A DNA stretch of 64,000 bases from Rhodosorus marinus. Lineage: Eukaryota > Rhodophyta > Stylonematophyceae > Stylonematales > Stylonemataceae. Numbering within the stretch: position 1 is the stretch's first letter; each line of letters begins with the position of its first letter. A program made the position numbers and the translations under genes. Positions 47,244 through 57,269 of the stretch are shown here, piece after piece. The notes beneath the pieces were generated by a model that had not been told where the DNA came from, made no database searches, and worked only from the letters and a program-made list of their open reading frames with translations. The DNA lies in contig JAMWBK010000004.1 of NCBI GenBank assembly GCA_029953675.1, positions 1,984,001 to 2,048,000 of the forward strand. Direction: 5' to 3'.

Positions 47244-47332
47244 GATGTTGGTGATGGGATGCGAACCATAGTTTTTTAAGGACACAAAAAAACAAAAGAT
47301 CAGAGGCGATGCGCTTCCGCTGGGCTACAGTC
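47244..47332 (-). repeat. tRNA-derived SINE-like element (candidate)
   Basis: The minus strand has a box A-like TAGCCCAGCGG and, 50 bases on, a perfect-looking box B GGTTCGCATCC, separated by T-rich sequence. The cloverleaf cannot be completed (no matching acceptor or anticodon stem), so it is not a tRNA gene, but the spacing suits an RNA polymerase III SINE head. Confidence 0.3.
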
Positions 47333-47892
47333 CAGATCCGCAAGCCCAGCCACTTGGCCCTTTTCCAGTGCGAACAAACCGGAGATAAAGCCCAAGATCG
47401 AGTCTTAGATTGTTCACTTTACTTAAACCCGCGGTTTGAACTTCAAGTATTGAGGCAAACCTGATGATGTCTAGTCCATACTCTCCCCTCGAGAAGTTCG
47501 CCACCAGACTTTGCCCGGTCTTGAATTCCAACCCCTCTTCTCCTCTCACCTTGGCAAGGTAGAAAGTCCACCTCCATAAGCAGTATCTAAAAGTAATCAA
47601 AATATAAAACATCATTTTGTATGGCTGAAAATGGGTTTTCAATTGAAAGAATTAGATAAGAATTTTGGCTTAAGAAGAGAGGAGAGCCCGCATAGCTCTG
47701 AATTATGATTTTTGGTAGTAATTGACGTGATATCCTGTTCGCAGCAATGAGATGACGTGGATCGATGGACTGCGCAAGGGTTAGGGCGGGTTTGTTTGCA
47801 AGGTTGAGGGTTGATGCAGCTAGTGCTCTATCTGTTTTTGGTTGTGTTAGCTGGAATTTGAAGCAGGTTTAAGATCTTTGAGGAGAAAAATC

Positions 47893-50327
47893 ATGACATC
47901 TTTCAGACCAGGATTACCATTTTCAGAGGAGGTTGAGGGGTGTGAAGTTGTACCTGGGGAGACTCGGCCTCGGAGGAGCATGTTTGGAAGAAAGCAGCTT
48001 GTCGAACATGTAGAAGAGACGACGAGGTTCAAGTGGAAAACAGATGCTAAGGGACCGTTTGAGGTCTTTACGCATGCTTGCGACTTGTATCCTGATTTGA
48101 ATGCTTTTGGGAGATTCGCTGGTGACGGCTTTGATTTTATGACTTTCAAGGATGCCAAAGTTCAAATTATAAAAATCGCTGATGGATGCAGGAAGTTGCT
48201 GGGCGTTGGAAAGGTACGTCGAAAACAACAGAGCTTTTGGGGTTTACGTTAGTCTGTTGCGGTTGCTAGTGACCTCATCCAACTACCCGCAAGGCTTCCT
48301 TGTGGTTGGATTTCTGACACTGTTTCTTGCCTGTCTCCTTTTCTCGCAGGGGCAATCCCTGGGCCTGTTCAGCAAGAACCGACTCGAATGGTCGTTAACG
48401 AATTTCGCTGTCAATGGCATTGGAGGAGTCTCTGTTCCTATCTATGATACTGCGGAACCGAGTACGATTTCATTTATTATCAATCATTCTGCCATTTCTG
48501 CCATCCTCCTCACTTCGAACTTGGCGGACCGACTCCTCGCCATACAGGAAGTTTGCCCGAGCATGAAGAAGCTTGTTGTAATGGATGACGACGATCCTGC
48601 CGCGGTCAGCTCGGTAAAGAAAAAGTTTCCAGATCTTCAGGTTTTCGCTTTCCAAGAGCTGGTGGATGCGGGCAGCCCATCTGCTGAATTTGAACCAACA
48701 TCCAGGGAGGCTATGGGCCAGATCATGTATACTAGCGGCACTACGGGAGAACCTAAAGGGGTCATCCTAACGAACCGGAATTTTGTTGCGGAAATTGCTA
48801 CACTGCGAATCACGGAAGACTTCTTTGATCTTAGCATGGAGCCTGGGGATGGATGTATTAGCTACCTCCCAAACGCACATATCTTTGCGCAAGCGCTAGA
48901 GATTACCCTCAGTTCTTTGGGAATGTGTATATACTTCACATCGGTGAGTCACGGTGCTTACCATGATTGGTCTGCATATGGTCTGTGCTAGCCAGCTCAC
49001 GGTGTTTCTTTGTCAATGTTTATCAGGGCAACGTCAAGAATTTTCTGAAAGAGATGCAAGCGATCAACCCACACTGTCTACCGTCAGTCCCGAGGATTCT
49101 AACTCGGTTCGAGGACACTGTCAAGTCGAAGGTTGCTGCTAGCTCTCGAACAAAGCGTCTTCTGTTCCATGCTGCCTTTCGAATCCAGTCATTCTGTTTC
49201 TTCCGGCTTCACTTCCGGATTCCTTTGTTGGATTCTCTGGTATTCAACAAAATTCGCGATGCGCTTTTCTCCAACATGAAGCTGATGTTCTGTGGTAGCG
49301 CTCCCCTTTCGAGAAAGACGCAGAGCTTTCTCAACATCGTCTTCAACTGTCCTGTAATTCAAGGTAGGCACGGGTCCTCTTTTACGAACCGCGTCAAAAG
49401 TCATGCTTGCCTCCTTAACTGGAAACGGACCTTTTGCACCTATTCTGTTGGACTGCTTCTAGGATTTGGTATGACCGAGACTTGTGCTGCAGTCGCAGCA
49501 ACTCATCCAGTTTATGGACTCCCAGGAAGCATAGGTGGTCCGTTGCCGAACACTCTGTTCAAGCTCAAGGACTGCGTGGAATGTGGCTACGCAGTGGCGG
49601 ACTTACCAAACCCCAGAGGCGAGCTCTTGATGAAGGGGAGCACGATTAGTCCTGGCTACTACAAGAACGACGAGGCGACCAAGAAGGAGTTCACAGAGGA
49701 CGGGTGGTTCTCCTCAGGGGACATTGCGCAGTTGAACGCCGATGGATCCTTGAGCATTATCGACAGGAAGAAGAACATCTTCAAGCTGGCGCAGGCCGAA
49801 TACGTCGCTGTCGAGCAGGTAGAGTCTGTATTTGGAAGGTGCTCGTACCTTGCCCAGATCTGGGTGTACGGCGACTCGTCAAAAGCCGCCCTCGTCGCTG
49901 TTGGAGTTCCGAGCAAGATTGAGACTTTTGAATGGGCTTCGGAGATGAACATCGGTGGAGACCTCGACGATATTTGCAAAACCCCTGAGTACACCGAGAG
50001 AGTTTTGAAGGATCTCGAAAGTTTGCGAGCCGAGCACAACGTAAGTACAAGGACATCAAACTGATTGCCGGATTATCGCACAATCACTCATGACCTTCTT
50101 CGTTTTCTGACTCTTGTTCTGGCACTCCTCACTGTGTACGAACCCTATAGTTGAAGGGGTACGAGCGGATTAAGAAGATCCACTTTGAGACTGATGTCGA
50201 CGAACTGGGCCAAGGTTTCACGACTGAGACTGGCCTGGCCACCCCGTCCATGAAGCTAAAGAGACCTCAACTGAAGAGGAAATATCAGAAACAGATTGAC
50301 GTCATGTACGCAGAGCTGGGACAATAA
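47893..50327 (+). CDS. Long-chain acyl-CoA synthetase
   Basis: Five exons (47893-48213, 48350-48943, 49027-49363, 49463-50040, 50151-50327) encode 668 aa, the usual size. Adenylation-domain motifs are complete: IMYTSGTTGEPKGVILTN (P-loop), SYLPNAHIFAQALE (linker), LMFCGSAPLS, GFGMTETCAA, GWFSSGDIAQLNADGSLSI and IDRKKNIFKLAQAEYVAVE with the catalytic Lys region. The C-terminus ends in a basic segment KLKRPQLKRKYQKQI, typical of eukaryotic LACS. The enzyme makes fatty acyl-CoA from ATP, CoA and C16-C20 fatty acids for lipid synthesis or oxidation. There is no obvious signal peptide or peroxisomal SKL end. The TTG 15 bases before the ATG is not used. Confidence 0.95.
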
Positions 50328-50843
50328 GGAGCCCCTTGCTCAATATTTCCTCACTGTATTTGTGCTCTGTGTGTTTCAAGCACTGTATGAGGGTAGGAAG
50401 CAGTGTCCAAACCCCATCCGATCCCGAACTTTCAAACGTGCAACGAGACTGAACACGAAACTGCTAATCCTTCCGTACTCACTAAAAGCTCAATGAATTT
50501 TTACTCCAAAACCATCCCCAACCGAAAAGCCCTTCAGATTTCCCAGCGAATTGGGATTCAAAAATCAGTAACGACTGCTAGAAAAAAAATGAAAATCCAA
50601 TTTTGCTTCCCTGAGCCTGTCAACCGTGCAGCCATTCGCAATATATCCAAACCCTCCTGGAACGTTCATTCGCCTCGTAGAAATACCTTTTTCAATAACT
50701 CCATGCTCGTTCAATGCTCCTTCTGACATCCTTTTCCCCTAAAAAGACCAAAAAATAAAGATAATTTTGCCCAACCAACATGAAGAAAAATATAATTTAT
50801 TAATTAAAAACCCAAACCGACAGTCTGTCATTTAATGATTTTG
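50328..50843. other. Intergenic ending at the retroelement inverted repeat
   Basis: LACS 3' flank with no gene. The last 80 bases (50763-50843) carry, inverted, an AT-rich segment with GACAGTCTGTC that recurs on the far side of the retroelement at 53612-53680. Confidence 0.5.
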
Positions 50844-51246
50844 TCTGCTGGAACAACCCTGATAGGGACCCGACAGTGTCCAAGTCCGCACCCCCGAAGC
50901 TACAGGAGTTAAAAGAGGAGCAGCAGTAGGAGACGCCAACACTGTTGCTGACAAAGGCGTTCGGATTCCCTTCAGTGGAAACCTTATGGTTACGGGATTC
51001 TTGAATGGGAAGAAGCAAGCCCTCCTGATCGATACCGGAAGTAGCCATTCCGTTCTGCGAGGCATACCAGACGCCACTCCAATAATCCCAACTCAACACG
51101 GGAGTTTGGACACCGCTTCCCCAGGCGCATCAATAGAGATTCTGGGGGAAGTGAACGTAATCTTACAGCTAGGTGATCACAACTTCAACTGGCAACCCTA
51201 TATTGTGGAAGAAGCCACTAGCCCGGGGTACTTAGGGAGAGATTTC
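50844..51246 (+). repeat. 403-bp inverted repeat, left arm
   Basis: This arm is the reverse complement of 51420-51822; both are 403 bases and the encoded peptides are identical wherever I compared them. It encodes a retropepsin (GKKQALLIDTGSSHSVL). On the plus strand it continues, with one frameshift after GRDF, into FQKYNAQLNLQNQTLTLKP and the Pro/Glu repeats. Confidence 0.92.
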
Positions 51247-51419
51247 AAAAATACAACGCGCAGCTGAATCTACAAAACCAGACCCTGACACTGAAACCTA
51301 AAGACCCTGAAGAACCTGAAGACCCTGAAAAACCTAAAAACCCTGAAAAACCTGAAAAACCTGAAAACCCTGAAAAACCTGAAAACCCTGAAGAACCTGA
51401 AAAAGAACCTGGAGAACCT
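51247..51419 (+). repeat. Spacer with Pro/Glu-coding minisatellite
   Basis: The 173-bp spacer of the inverted repeat holds variants of CCTGAAAAACCTGAA repeated about ten times. On the plus strand they read as alternating Pro-Glu with Lys or Asn, probably a linker between protease and reverse transcriptase of the original element. Confidence 0.85.
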
Positions 51420-51822
51420 GAAATCTCTCCCTAAGTACCCCGGGCTAGTGGCTTCTTCCACAATATAGGGTTGCCAGTTGAAGTTGTGATCACCTAGCTG
51501 TAAGATTACGTTCACTTCCCCCAGAATCTCTATTGATGCGCCTGGGGAAGCGGTGTCCAAACTCCCGTGTTGAGTTGGGATTATTGGAGTGGCGTCTGGT
51601 ATGCCTCGCAGAACGGAATGGCTACTTCCGGTATCGATCAGGAGGGCTTGCTTCTTCCCATTCAAGAATCCCGTAACCATAAGGTTTCCACTGAAGGGAA
51701 TCCGAACGCCTTTGTCAGCAACAGTGTTGGCGTCTCCTACTGCTGCTCCTCTTTTAACTCCTGTAGCTTCGGGGGTGCGGACTTGGACACTGTCGGGTCC
51801 CTATCAGGGTTGTTCCAGCAGA
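51420..51822 (-). repeat. 403-bp inverted repeat, right arm
   Basis: This arm is continuous with the zinc-knuckle and gag sequence of the minus-strand element, so it belongs to the copy attached to the LTR. It encodes the retropepsin up to GYLGRDF, where homology to a normal element stops at the spacer. Confidence 0.92.
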
Positions 51823-51961
51823 TCCTTTGTGTATGCCCCTTCTTCCCGCAGTAGTTGCAAACAATGTTGGTGTAGTTACGCTTCTGCAGCGCTTGCGTTC
51901 CGGGTTGGTAAATGCGTCCGGACCTGGTTCCCCTGCTTACAGTGGTCTGGGGCGTTGCCAT
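51737..51961 (-). pseudogene. Retroelement nucleocapsid (CCHC zinc knuckle) fragment
   Basis: The minus-strand ORF contains CNYCGKKGHTQRIC, a C-x2-C-x4-H-x4-C zinc knuckle of gag nucleocapsids. It ends with a stop before the protease, which is in another frame, so either a programmed frameshift or decay separates them. Confidence 0.85.
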
Positions 51962-52046
51962 TTTTTGGGGAAATTTCTCTTCCCATCTGGAAGGTTGGCT
52001 GGCTGCCTCAGCTCCCTCAATTTTTAGGGCAAGTGCCTGTGCCGCC

Positions 52047-52514
52047 TCAAAATCCTAGCACGTCCTGTATGTAGATGTATTTCTTGACCCCGGGTTTAAG
52101 GCCTTCGACGAAGCGGTCGAATTTCTCTGAATCCGAAATCTCTCCCACCTGGATCAGGCATGTGTTGAAGTATGCCGTATACGCTGCGACCGTCGTCTTC
52201 TGCTGCGCCTTTGCAAGTTGCTGTTTCGCGCGGATCTTGGCGTCTGCCGGGTAGAACTGGGCTTTGAGCGTATATTCGAAACCCTCGTAGGTCGTTGGTT
52301 TCCGGTCGTCCGGAATCAGTGACCACCAGTATGAGGCGTCGCCAGTCAAATAACCTTCTGCTAGGGTGATTCGGTATTCGTCGTCGTCGACGGGTAGCCG
52401 CGCCAGTTTGAAGTATGTTCTTAGTTGATTCAAGAACGTACTTATGACTAGGGCGTCACGTCGCCCGTCATAGGCTTTCGGCTGCGGAGCCTGCATCTTG
52501 ATGAGTGATGCCAT
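52047..52514 (-). CDS. Ty3/gypsy gag (retrotransposon capsid) fragment
   Basis: The minus-strand ATG ORF of 155 codons starts MASLIKMQAPQPKAYDGRRD. It has the gypsy gag capsid features FLNQLRTYFKLA, ASYWWSLIPDDRKPTTYEGF and VAAYTAYFNTCLIQVGE, then DRFVEGLKPGVKKYI. It assembles the element's cytoplasmic particle in active copies. It is cut by a stop before the zinc knuckle, which lies in a different frame 86 bases further on, so this gag is probably interrupted. Confidence 0.85.
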   Translation of the reverse strand: MASLIKMQAPQPKAYDGRRDALVISTFLNQLRTYFKLARLPVDDDEYRITLAEGYLTGDASYWWSLIPDDRKPTTYEGFEYTLKAQFYPADAKIRAKQQLAKAQQKTTVAAYTAYFNTCLIQVGEISDSEKFDRFVEGLKPGVKKYIYIQDVLGF

Positions 52515-52585
52515 CTGCGGGTTGTCAGGTTGTCAGGTTGTCAGGTTTTGGGCTCCCTTCTGCTGCTCCTTGCGATGAGACCAAA

Positions 52586-53152
52586 TTGATACGTTCTTCG
52601 TTAGCGCGTGTCAATGATCCAAAATACTTTTAAATTCCCTTTTGTTTTTATCTTTTTTTTCTATCTTGGATACCTCCCTCTACTCTAATCTTAAGGAGGA
52701 AGGTCGTAACTTCCGTATTTATAGCCTTCGGGTTCATGACTTGGGTATGTTAGACTACTATTATTAGCCCTGTTCGTACAATATCTTGCCCACTGGGCGC
52801 ATCATAGACTTACTATATTTTGTACCCATGGTGGTTATTTTTAGCTCACCAATATGTTAGCCAGATGTCATGTCAGGACGTCACATCGGGTAGCACGTCC
52901 CAGGTGTCCCCCTGCGTACTGCGTCAATTATTCCAGAATTCAAGATCTACTTTCTCCTAATTACTCCCGAATTAGGTAGTTTATCCCAAAACTAACTTTC
53001 CTTTTCTAACTCTGGTTCTTCTTCCTTACTTTGCTTTCTTCTCTCTACCTTCAAGCAAGCTAACCTCGAAAGCATTCTGGATTCCATCGTATTTATGCGC
53101 TTACTTCATCGGGATTGTTGAAACGGTCAATCGTGACCATGCGGTTTCAACA
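52586..53152 (-). repeat. Probable LTR of the gypsy element
   Basis: On the minus strand this segment starts TGTTGAAACCGC (53152) and ends near GAACGTATCAA, giving imperfect inverted ends (TTGAAAC/GTATCAA). It contains a clear TATA box, GGCTATAAATACGG, at 52726-52713. A primer-binding-site-like TTTGGTCTCATCGC adjoins it before gag, with three copies of GTTGTCAG (plus strand, 52526-52550) in the leader. Boundaries are inferred because no second LTR is present. Confidence 0.6.
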
Positions 53153-53560
53153 CGTAGCAGGGCTTTCACACATCGTAATATATACAGTAAAACCGATACG
53201 CACATGGCATACGATGGTTGGATGCTGAATCATAACGTTACTGTTTAAAATGGAGGAAACAGTTTGAACAGTACAAGATTTCGATCATCTTCACATTATA
53301 TTAGAGTATTTAAGTAGAAGATATCGGGACCATTAGTCAGTGGAACAATAAAGAAGGTACCGAAGTTTGGAGGATGAAACTGAGGTCAAGGTCAGGAATC
53401 CTTGAAAATTCCAACAGGGAGCAATACCGACGAGACTAAAATAAGTGGTGTACCTCCATAGATTCTGGCACAGATCGAGCATAATTTAGGTCAGCCGGAT
53501 ATGGCTAGAAGGTTGAACTTGCTTGGAAGGCAGACGCGTCACATTGGGGACCGTTTATGG

Positions 53561-53624
53561 AGACAGACTGTCCTCAATAGTATAAAGACAAACTGTCCTG
53601 AAAATACTAAAAGACAGACTGTCA
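53561..53624. repeat. Cluster of three AGACAGACTGTC motifs
   Basis: Copies start at 53561, 53586 (one change: AGACAAACTGTCC) and 53612, spaced 25-26 bases. The same 11-mer core occurs three times at 60713-60773 and once inverted at 50819-50829. Confidence 0.9.
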
Positions 53625-53853
53625 GTTCGGTTTTTTTTATTAATGAATTATATTTAGTGGGCTCGTCTTCATATTGACAAGCTGTCTTTCGTTTTTTGTT
53701 TTTGGTTTTCTGTGTTTTGGATCGCTCTTCGGAAGGTTTGCCTAATAAGGCCTTTTTTTCTAGGGGGTGGGAGGGGGAGGAGGGATCCTAGACAGGTAAG
53801 GGATTTGGAGGATGAGAGAAGGAGGGAGGATGAGAGGGCATGCTGTTTTGGTT

Positions 53854-53856
<3 letters not shown>

Positions 53857-53884
<28 letters not shown>

Positions 53885-53885
53885 T
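53857..53885 (+). repeat. (TG)n microsatellite in delta-COP 5' flank
   Basis: About 14 TG units lie 164 bases upstream of the delta-COP ATG, in a G/T-rich tract. Confidence 0.95.
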
Positions 53886-54048
53886 GTGGGGGGGGAGGGG
53901 GTTGGTTGGGAGACTGTTTTTTTGATCGATTGTTTTGGGGGATCTTGGGTGTGGATCTGATATCTGTGGATCGTTTGGGGACGGGGGATTAAGGAGGTTG
54001 GCGTTGGGGGTGTTATTGTTTTGGTGTTTTTTTGTCATTGGAGGAAGG

Positions 54049-56509
54049 ATGGTTGTGTTGGCTGTAGCGATTACGACAAAGGGAGGCAAGCTCTTGCTGT
54101 CTCGTCAGTATATCGATATGAGTCGGATTCGAATTGAGGGGTTGTTGACGGCTTTTCCGAAGCTTGTTGGGACAGAAAAGGAGCATACGTATGTGGAGAC
54201 ATCGTCTGTGCGCTACGTGTATCAGCCTGTAGAGCAGCTTTACGTGATGCTGGTGACTACGAAAATGTCGAATATTGTTGAGGACCTTGAGACTCTTCGT
54301 CTCCTAGCGAAGATTGTTCAGGAGCATTCGCCTCAGTACGATTCTATTAGTGAAAAGGCTGTGAACGATACTGCGTTTGAGATTATCCAGGCTTTTGATG
54401 AAGTCATTGATTGGGGAGGCTACCGAGAAAACGTAAACCTCGACCAGGTAGCCCAGTTCACTACAATGTTCAGCAACGAGGAACTTCTCGCGAAGAGAAT
54501 GGAGGAAATGAAGATCAAGGAGGCTACAACTACTATGGAAAAGAAGGCTGCGGTCTTGAAGCAACAGAAAGGGGACGACAAAGTCTCCGCAATCGGAAAC
54601 GAACTCGGGCGGTTTATGGAAAAGACTGGGTTGGGCGGTCTTGCAAACGACCTTGGCTTTGCTCACCAGAGAGGAGCCGGAGGAGCTACTCAAGGATTCG
54701 GTGACGGAATTTCAAGTGAAAGCTACCAACGGTACGTACCATCTGAGAGATGCACTCAAACGCAAATTCAAATGCTACCTTCGGCACCAGTTTCATGCAG
54801 CTCCAACCGGAGCAGATCAATTCATCAATTCCAAGCTATGTGCGTTTTCACATCTACGCAAAGCCACTTTGGACGGGTCTCGATCAGATCTCTTCGATTG
54901 TACAATTTCTCTCGTGTTGGAGTCCCTTGGACCGTAGTTAATCGACTACAGTCCACAGAAGGGATGTCCTATCAGACATCCCTTCTGCCACTGCCGTCAC
55001 CTCTTCTCGTCGAAAATGTGTAGCAGGGATACCGCGTGTAGGGTCTTACGCTTCGTATCGAGCATCCGTTATGCCTCATACGAGCGTGATCCATCCATGC
55101 CCTTGTTTGCTTTCGCTTCGATCTTCATTGCATTGATTTGTTGATCTCCTTCTCGAAAGCATGTATCCCTCAATGAGCGCCTTCCTGATACTGATCCCTT
55201 TTGTTCGATCTTCAATATACAGACAAATGGGTGTTGGCGAGATGGGTGGCATGGGAGGCGGGATGGGAGGAGGGATGGGAGGAGGGATGGGAGGCGGGAT
55301 GGGTGGTGGAATGGGTGGTGGAATGGGTGGTGGAATGGGAGGCGGTATGGGTGGTGGTATGGGTGGTGGAATGGGTGGTGGTATGGGTATGGGAGGTGGA
55401 ATAGGAAGTGCAGCAGCGCCAACACAGGCGAAACCCAGTGGAAGTGGTGGAAGGGGTATGACTTTGAGTAAAGGAAAGAAGCAAGATAGCTTCCTGGAGC
55501 AGATGCGGGCGGAGGGAGAGATGGTGGATGCGCTTCCTTCGATGATGAAGAAGCCAACGGTAGCTGCGGCGGCTGCGCCCTCGATGGGATACGCGCCGGT
55601 CTCTGAAGCAGTTCATCTGACTACGATCGAGAGGTTGACCCTGAAAATGTCCAAGGATGGCGGTCTTGAGAAGCTTGAGGTTAAGGGAGACCTTTCCATG
55701 GCAATTTCTGATCCGGAGAAGGCTTCGATTCGTGTTCATGTAAACTTAGGTATTTCACTCTCCAGAGAAACACCTCGTGGTAATTTGCGCTGAGACTGTT
55801 ATGATCAATGAGCTCATTGCCCCTGCTTTCTGTGTTGCAAACTGCAGGCGATAATACCAAGTTCCAGCTAAGACCGCATCCTAAGATTGACAAGACGCTG
55901 TTCTCTCAAAAGAAGGTTTTGGGCTTGAAAGGGGACCCCAGCCAGAAGTTCCCAATCGGCAACCCATTGGAAATACTGCGCTGGAGAATGGCTTCTACTG
56001 ATGAAGATGATATCCCTATCAACATCAGCTGTTGGCCGTCTGAAGGAGGGAGTGAGTGCCATGTGAATCTTGAATATGAGCTTGTTAAGGCCACAGAATT
56101 GAGAAATGTGATGATAACCATACCTGTGCCTTCCTCGGGTAAGTCTTCGGAACACACACGCTCACAAAGATCCGTCTTTGCTTAACCGCATCTTCGGTTT
56201 CAATGGAAATTTTCAGGAGGAAGCTCGCCGTCTATTGGGCAGGTTGATGGTGAATACGAATTCAACGCGAGAACGTCGTCATTGATATGGATGATCCCCG
56301 TTATTGATAGTTCGAACTCCAGCGGAAGTTTCGAGTTCACGACAGGGCCTGCTGACTCGAATTCTTTCTTCCCAGTAACAGTGTCGCTCACCTCTAAGGC
56401 AACCTATGCGCAGATTGCTGTCACGGGATGCGCCAATGCTATATCGGAAGAAAGCGTCAAGTTTTCTCAGGAAGTTTCGTTGAGTACGGATGAGTTCATA
56501 ATTGTCTAA
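54049..56509 (+). CDS. Coatomer subunit delta (delta-COP)
   Basis: Exons 54049-54731, 55223-55749, 55848-56138 and 56217-56509 encode 597 aa. The N-terminal longin domain is clear (VLAVAITTKGGKLLLSRQYI, VRYVYQPVEQLYVMLVTTK, EVIDWGGYRENV). A helical linker follows, then a long Gly-Gly-Met-Gly repeat at about residues 235-280. The C-terminal mu-homology domain starts AVHLTTIERLTLKMSKDGGLE and includes FQLRPHPKIDK, PIGNPLEILRWRM, NISCWPSEG and VDGEYEFNARTSSLIWMIP. Delta-COP is part of the COPI F-subcomplex for Golgi-to-ER transport and binds the W-based dilysine retrieval machinery. The first intron, 491 nt, is the longest in the window and contains a 13-bp hairpin. Confidence 0.95.
54956..54987. 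repeat. Perfect hairpin in delta-COP intron 1
   Basis: The 13-bp arms CAGAAGGGATGTC and its complement (54975-54987) flank a 6-nt loop. It lies inside the 491-nt intron. Confidence 0.92.
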
Positions 56510-57269
56510 AGATCCTCTCTTACCTACTTTTCTTACAAGTTACAATCTAGAAAGAAGAACTCGATATACTAAAAGTTCACGTTCCTCTTCCGCCCTTTGT
56601 TGGAATCGCAAAGTCTTTCCTCCCGACCCGAGAGCGCTGTACGCTGATGGAGAACTGGCCTTTCTCATCGGCCGATCGCCAGCGAATTTTTGTTTGGTTC
56701 GTACTTTGATAGAGGAATCTGGAGTACCGAGCAGTGTCTCCTTGAACTGGGTTTGCGGCTCCGCCAGCTTTTTTCTTCGATCTTGGGTGCCTACTGACAA
56801 GCACCCAGGTTGACCCAGACCGTGAGAGCCCGTTTACGCAAGATTTTGCCCTGGCTCTAGCAGCCGGGGTGTCTGGGCGCCCCTTGTACGCATAGCACAG
56901 CGGGGATCAGAACGTAATTCTGCTCACGCCTGTCCCTCCTGGCCAAAGACTTGCGGCCCTGGCAAATATACTAGTGAACAGGACTGTTGCTATTATCGAA
57001 TCATCAAAAGTATGCTCTAGTTTGACGCCGCAGAATCACGACTTTGGGCCATCTTGAATCCTCACCCTTGGCAGCAGATTCTTTGCGTATACTTCAAAGC
57101 TTGGCGGACGAGTGGCTTTCGTCGTAGCAGAGCATAGTGTCCCAGTACGAGAAGTTGGCGCGCTAGGCGTTCTCGTCCAAAAAAGTGAGAGAATTTACAT
57201 GGGGAAGAATGGATATTGTAGTTCTTCCGAATACCTTGGCAACAATTTCTATATGCATGTCAGCCCGAG
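56510..57269. other. Intergenic between convergent delta-COP and NAA35
   Basis: Short open plus-strand stretches (for example 56812-56895 and 57112-57306) match no family. The second overlaps the last NAA35 exon on the other strand. Nothing else seen. Confidence 0.45.

Larger units (their letters stand above)
45934..47892. other. Intergenic with tandem repeat and tRNA-like SINE candidate
   Basis: 45940-46160 is C-rich on the plus strand (5' flank of the transporter gene). The tandem repeat at 46328-46690, a protease-like fragment and the tRNA-like element are listed separately. 47700-47890 is G/T-rich upstream of LACS. Confidence 0.5.
50844..53152 (-). mobile_element. Truncated Ty3/gypsy LTR retroelement with fold-back structure
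   Basis: Read on the minus strand: an LTR (about 53152-52586), a gag ORF (52514-52047), a CCHC zinc-knuckle ORF (51961-51737) and a protease that ends abruptly at 51420. Beyond lies an inverted copy of zinc-knuckle end plus protease on the plus strand (50844-51246), continuing through a protease C-terminus and a Pro/Glu-repeat linker. No reverse transcriptase, RNase H or integrase and no second LTR are present, so it cannot move by itself. Confidence 0.85.
53153..54048. other. Intergenic with GACAGACTGTC cluster and G/T-rich flank
   Basis: 53561-53624 holds three copies of the AGACAGACTGTC motif. From 53700 the sequence is G/T-rich with a TG microsatellite (53857-53885), ending at the delta-COP start. 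Confidence 0.5.

Noticed and set aside
55069-55739. Minus-strand ORFs rich in His/Pro/Ser
   Set aside because: They are reverse reading of the Gly-Met repeat of delta-COP.
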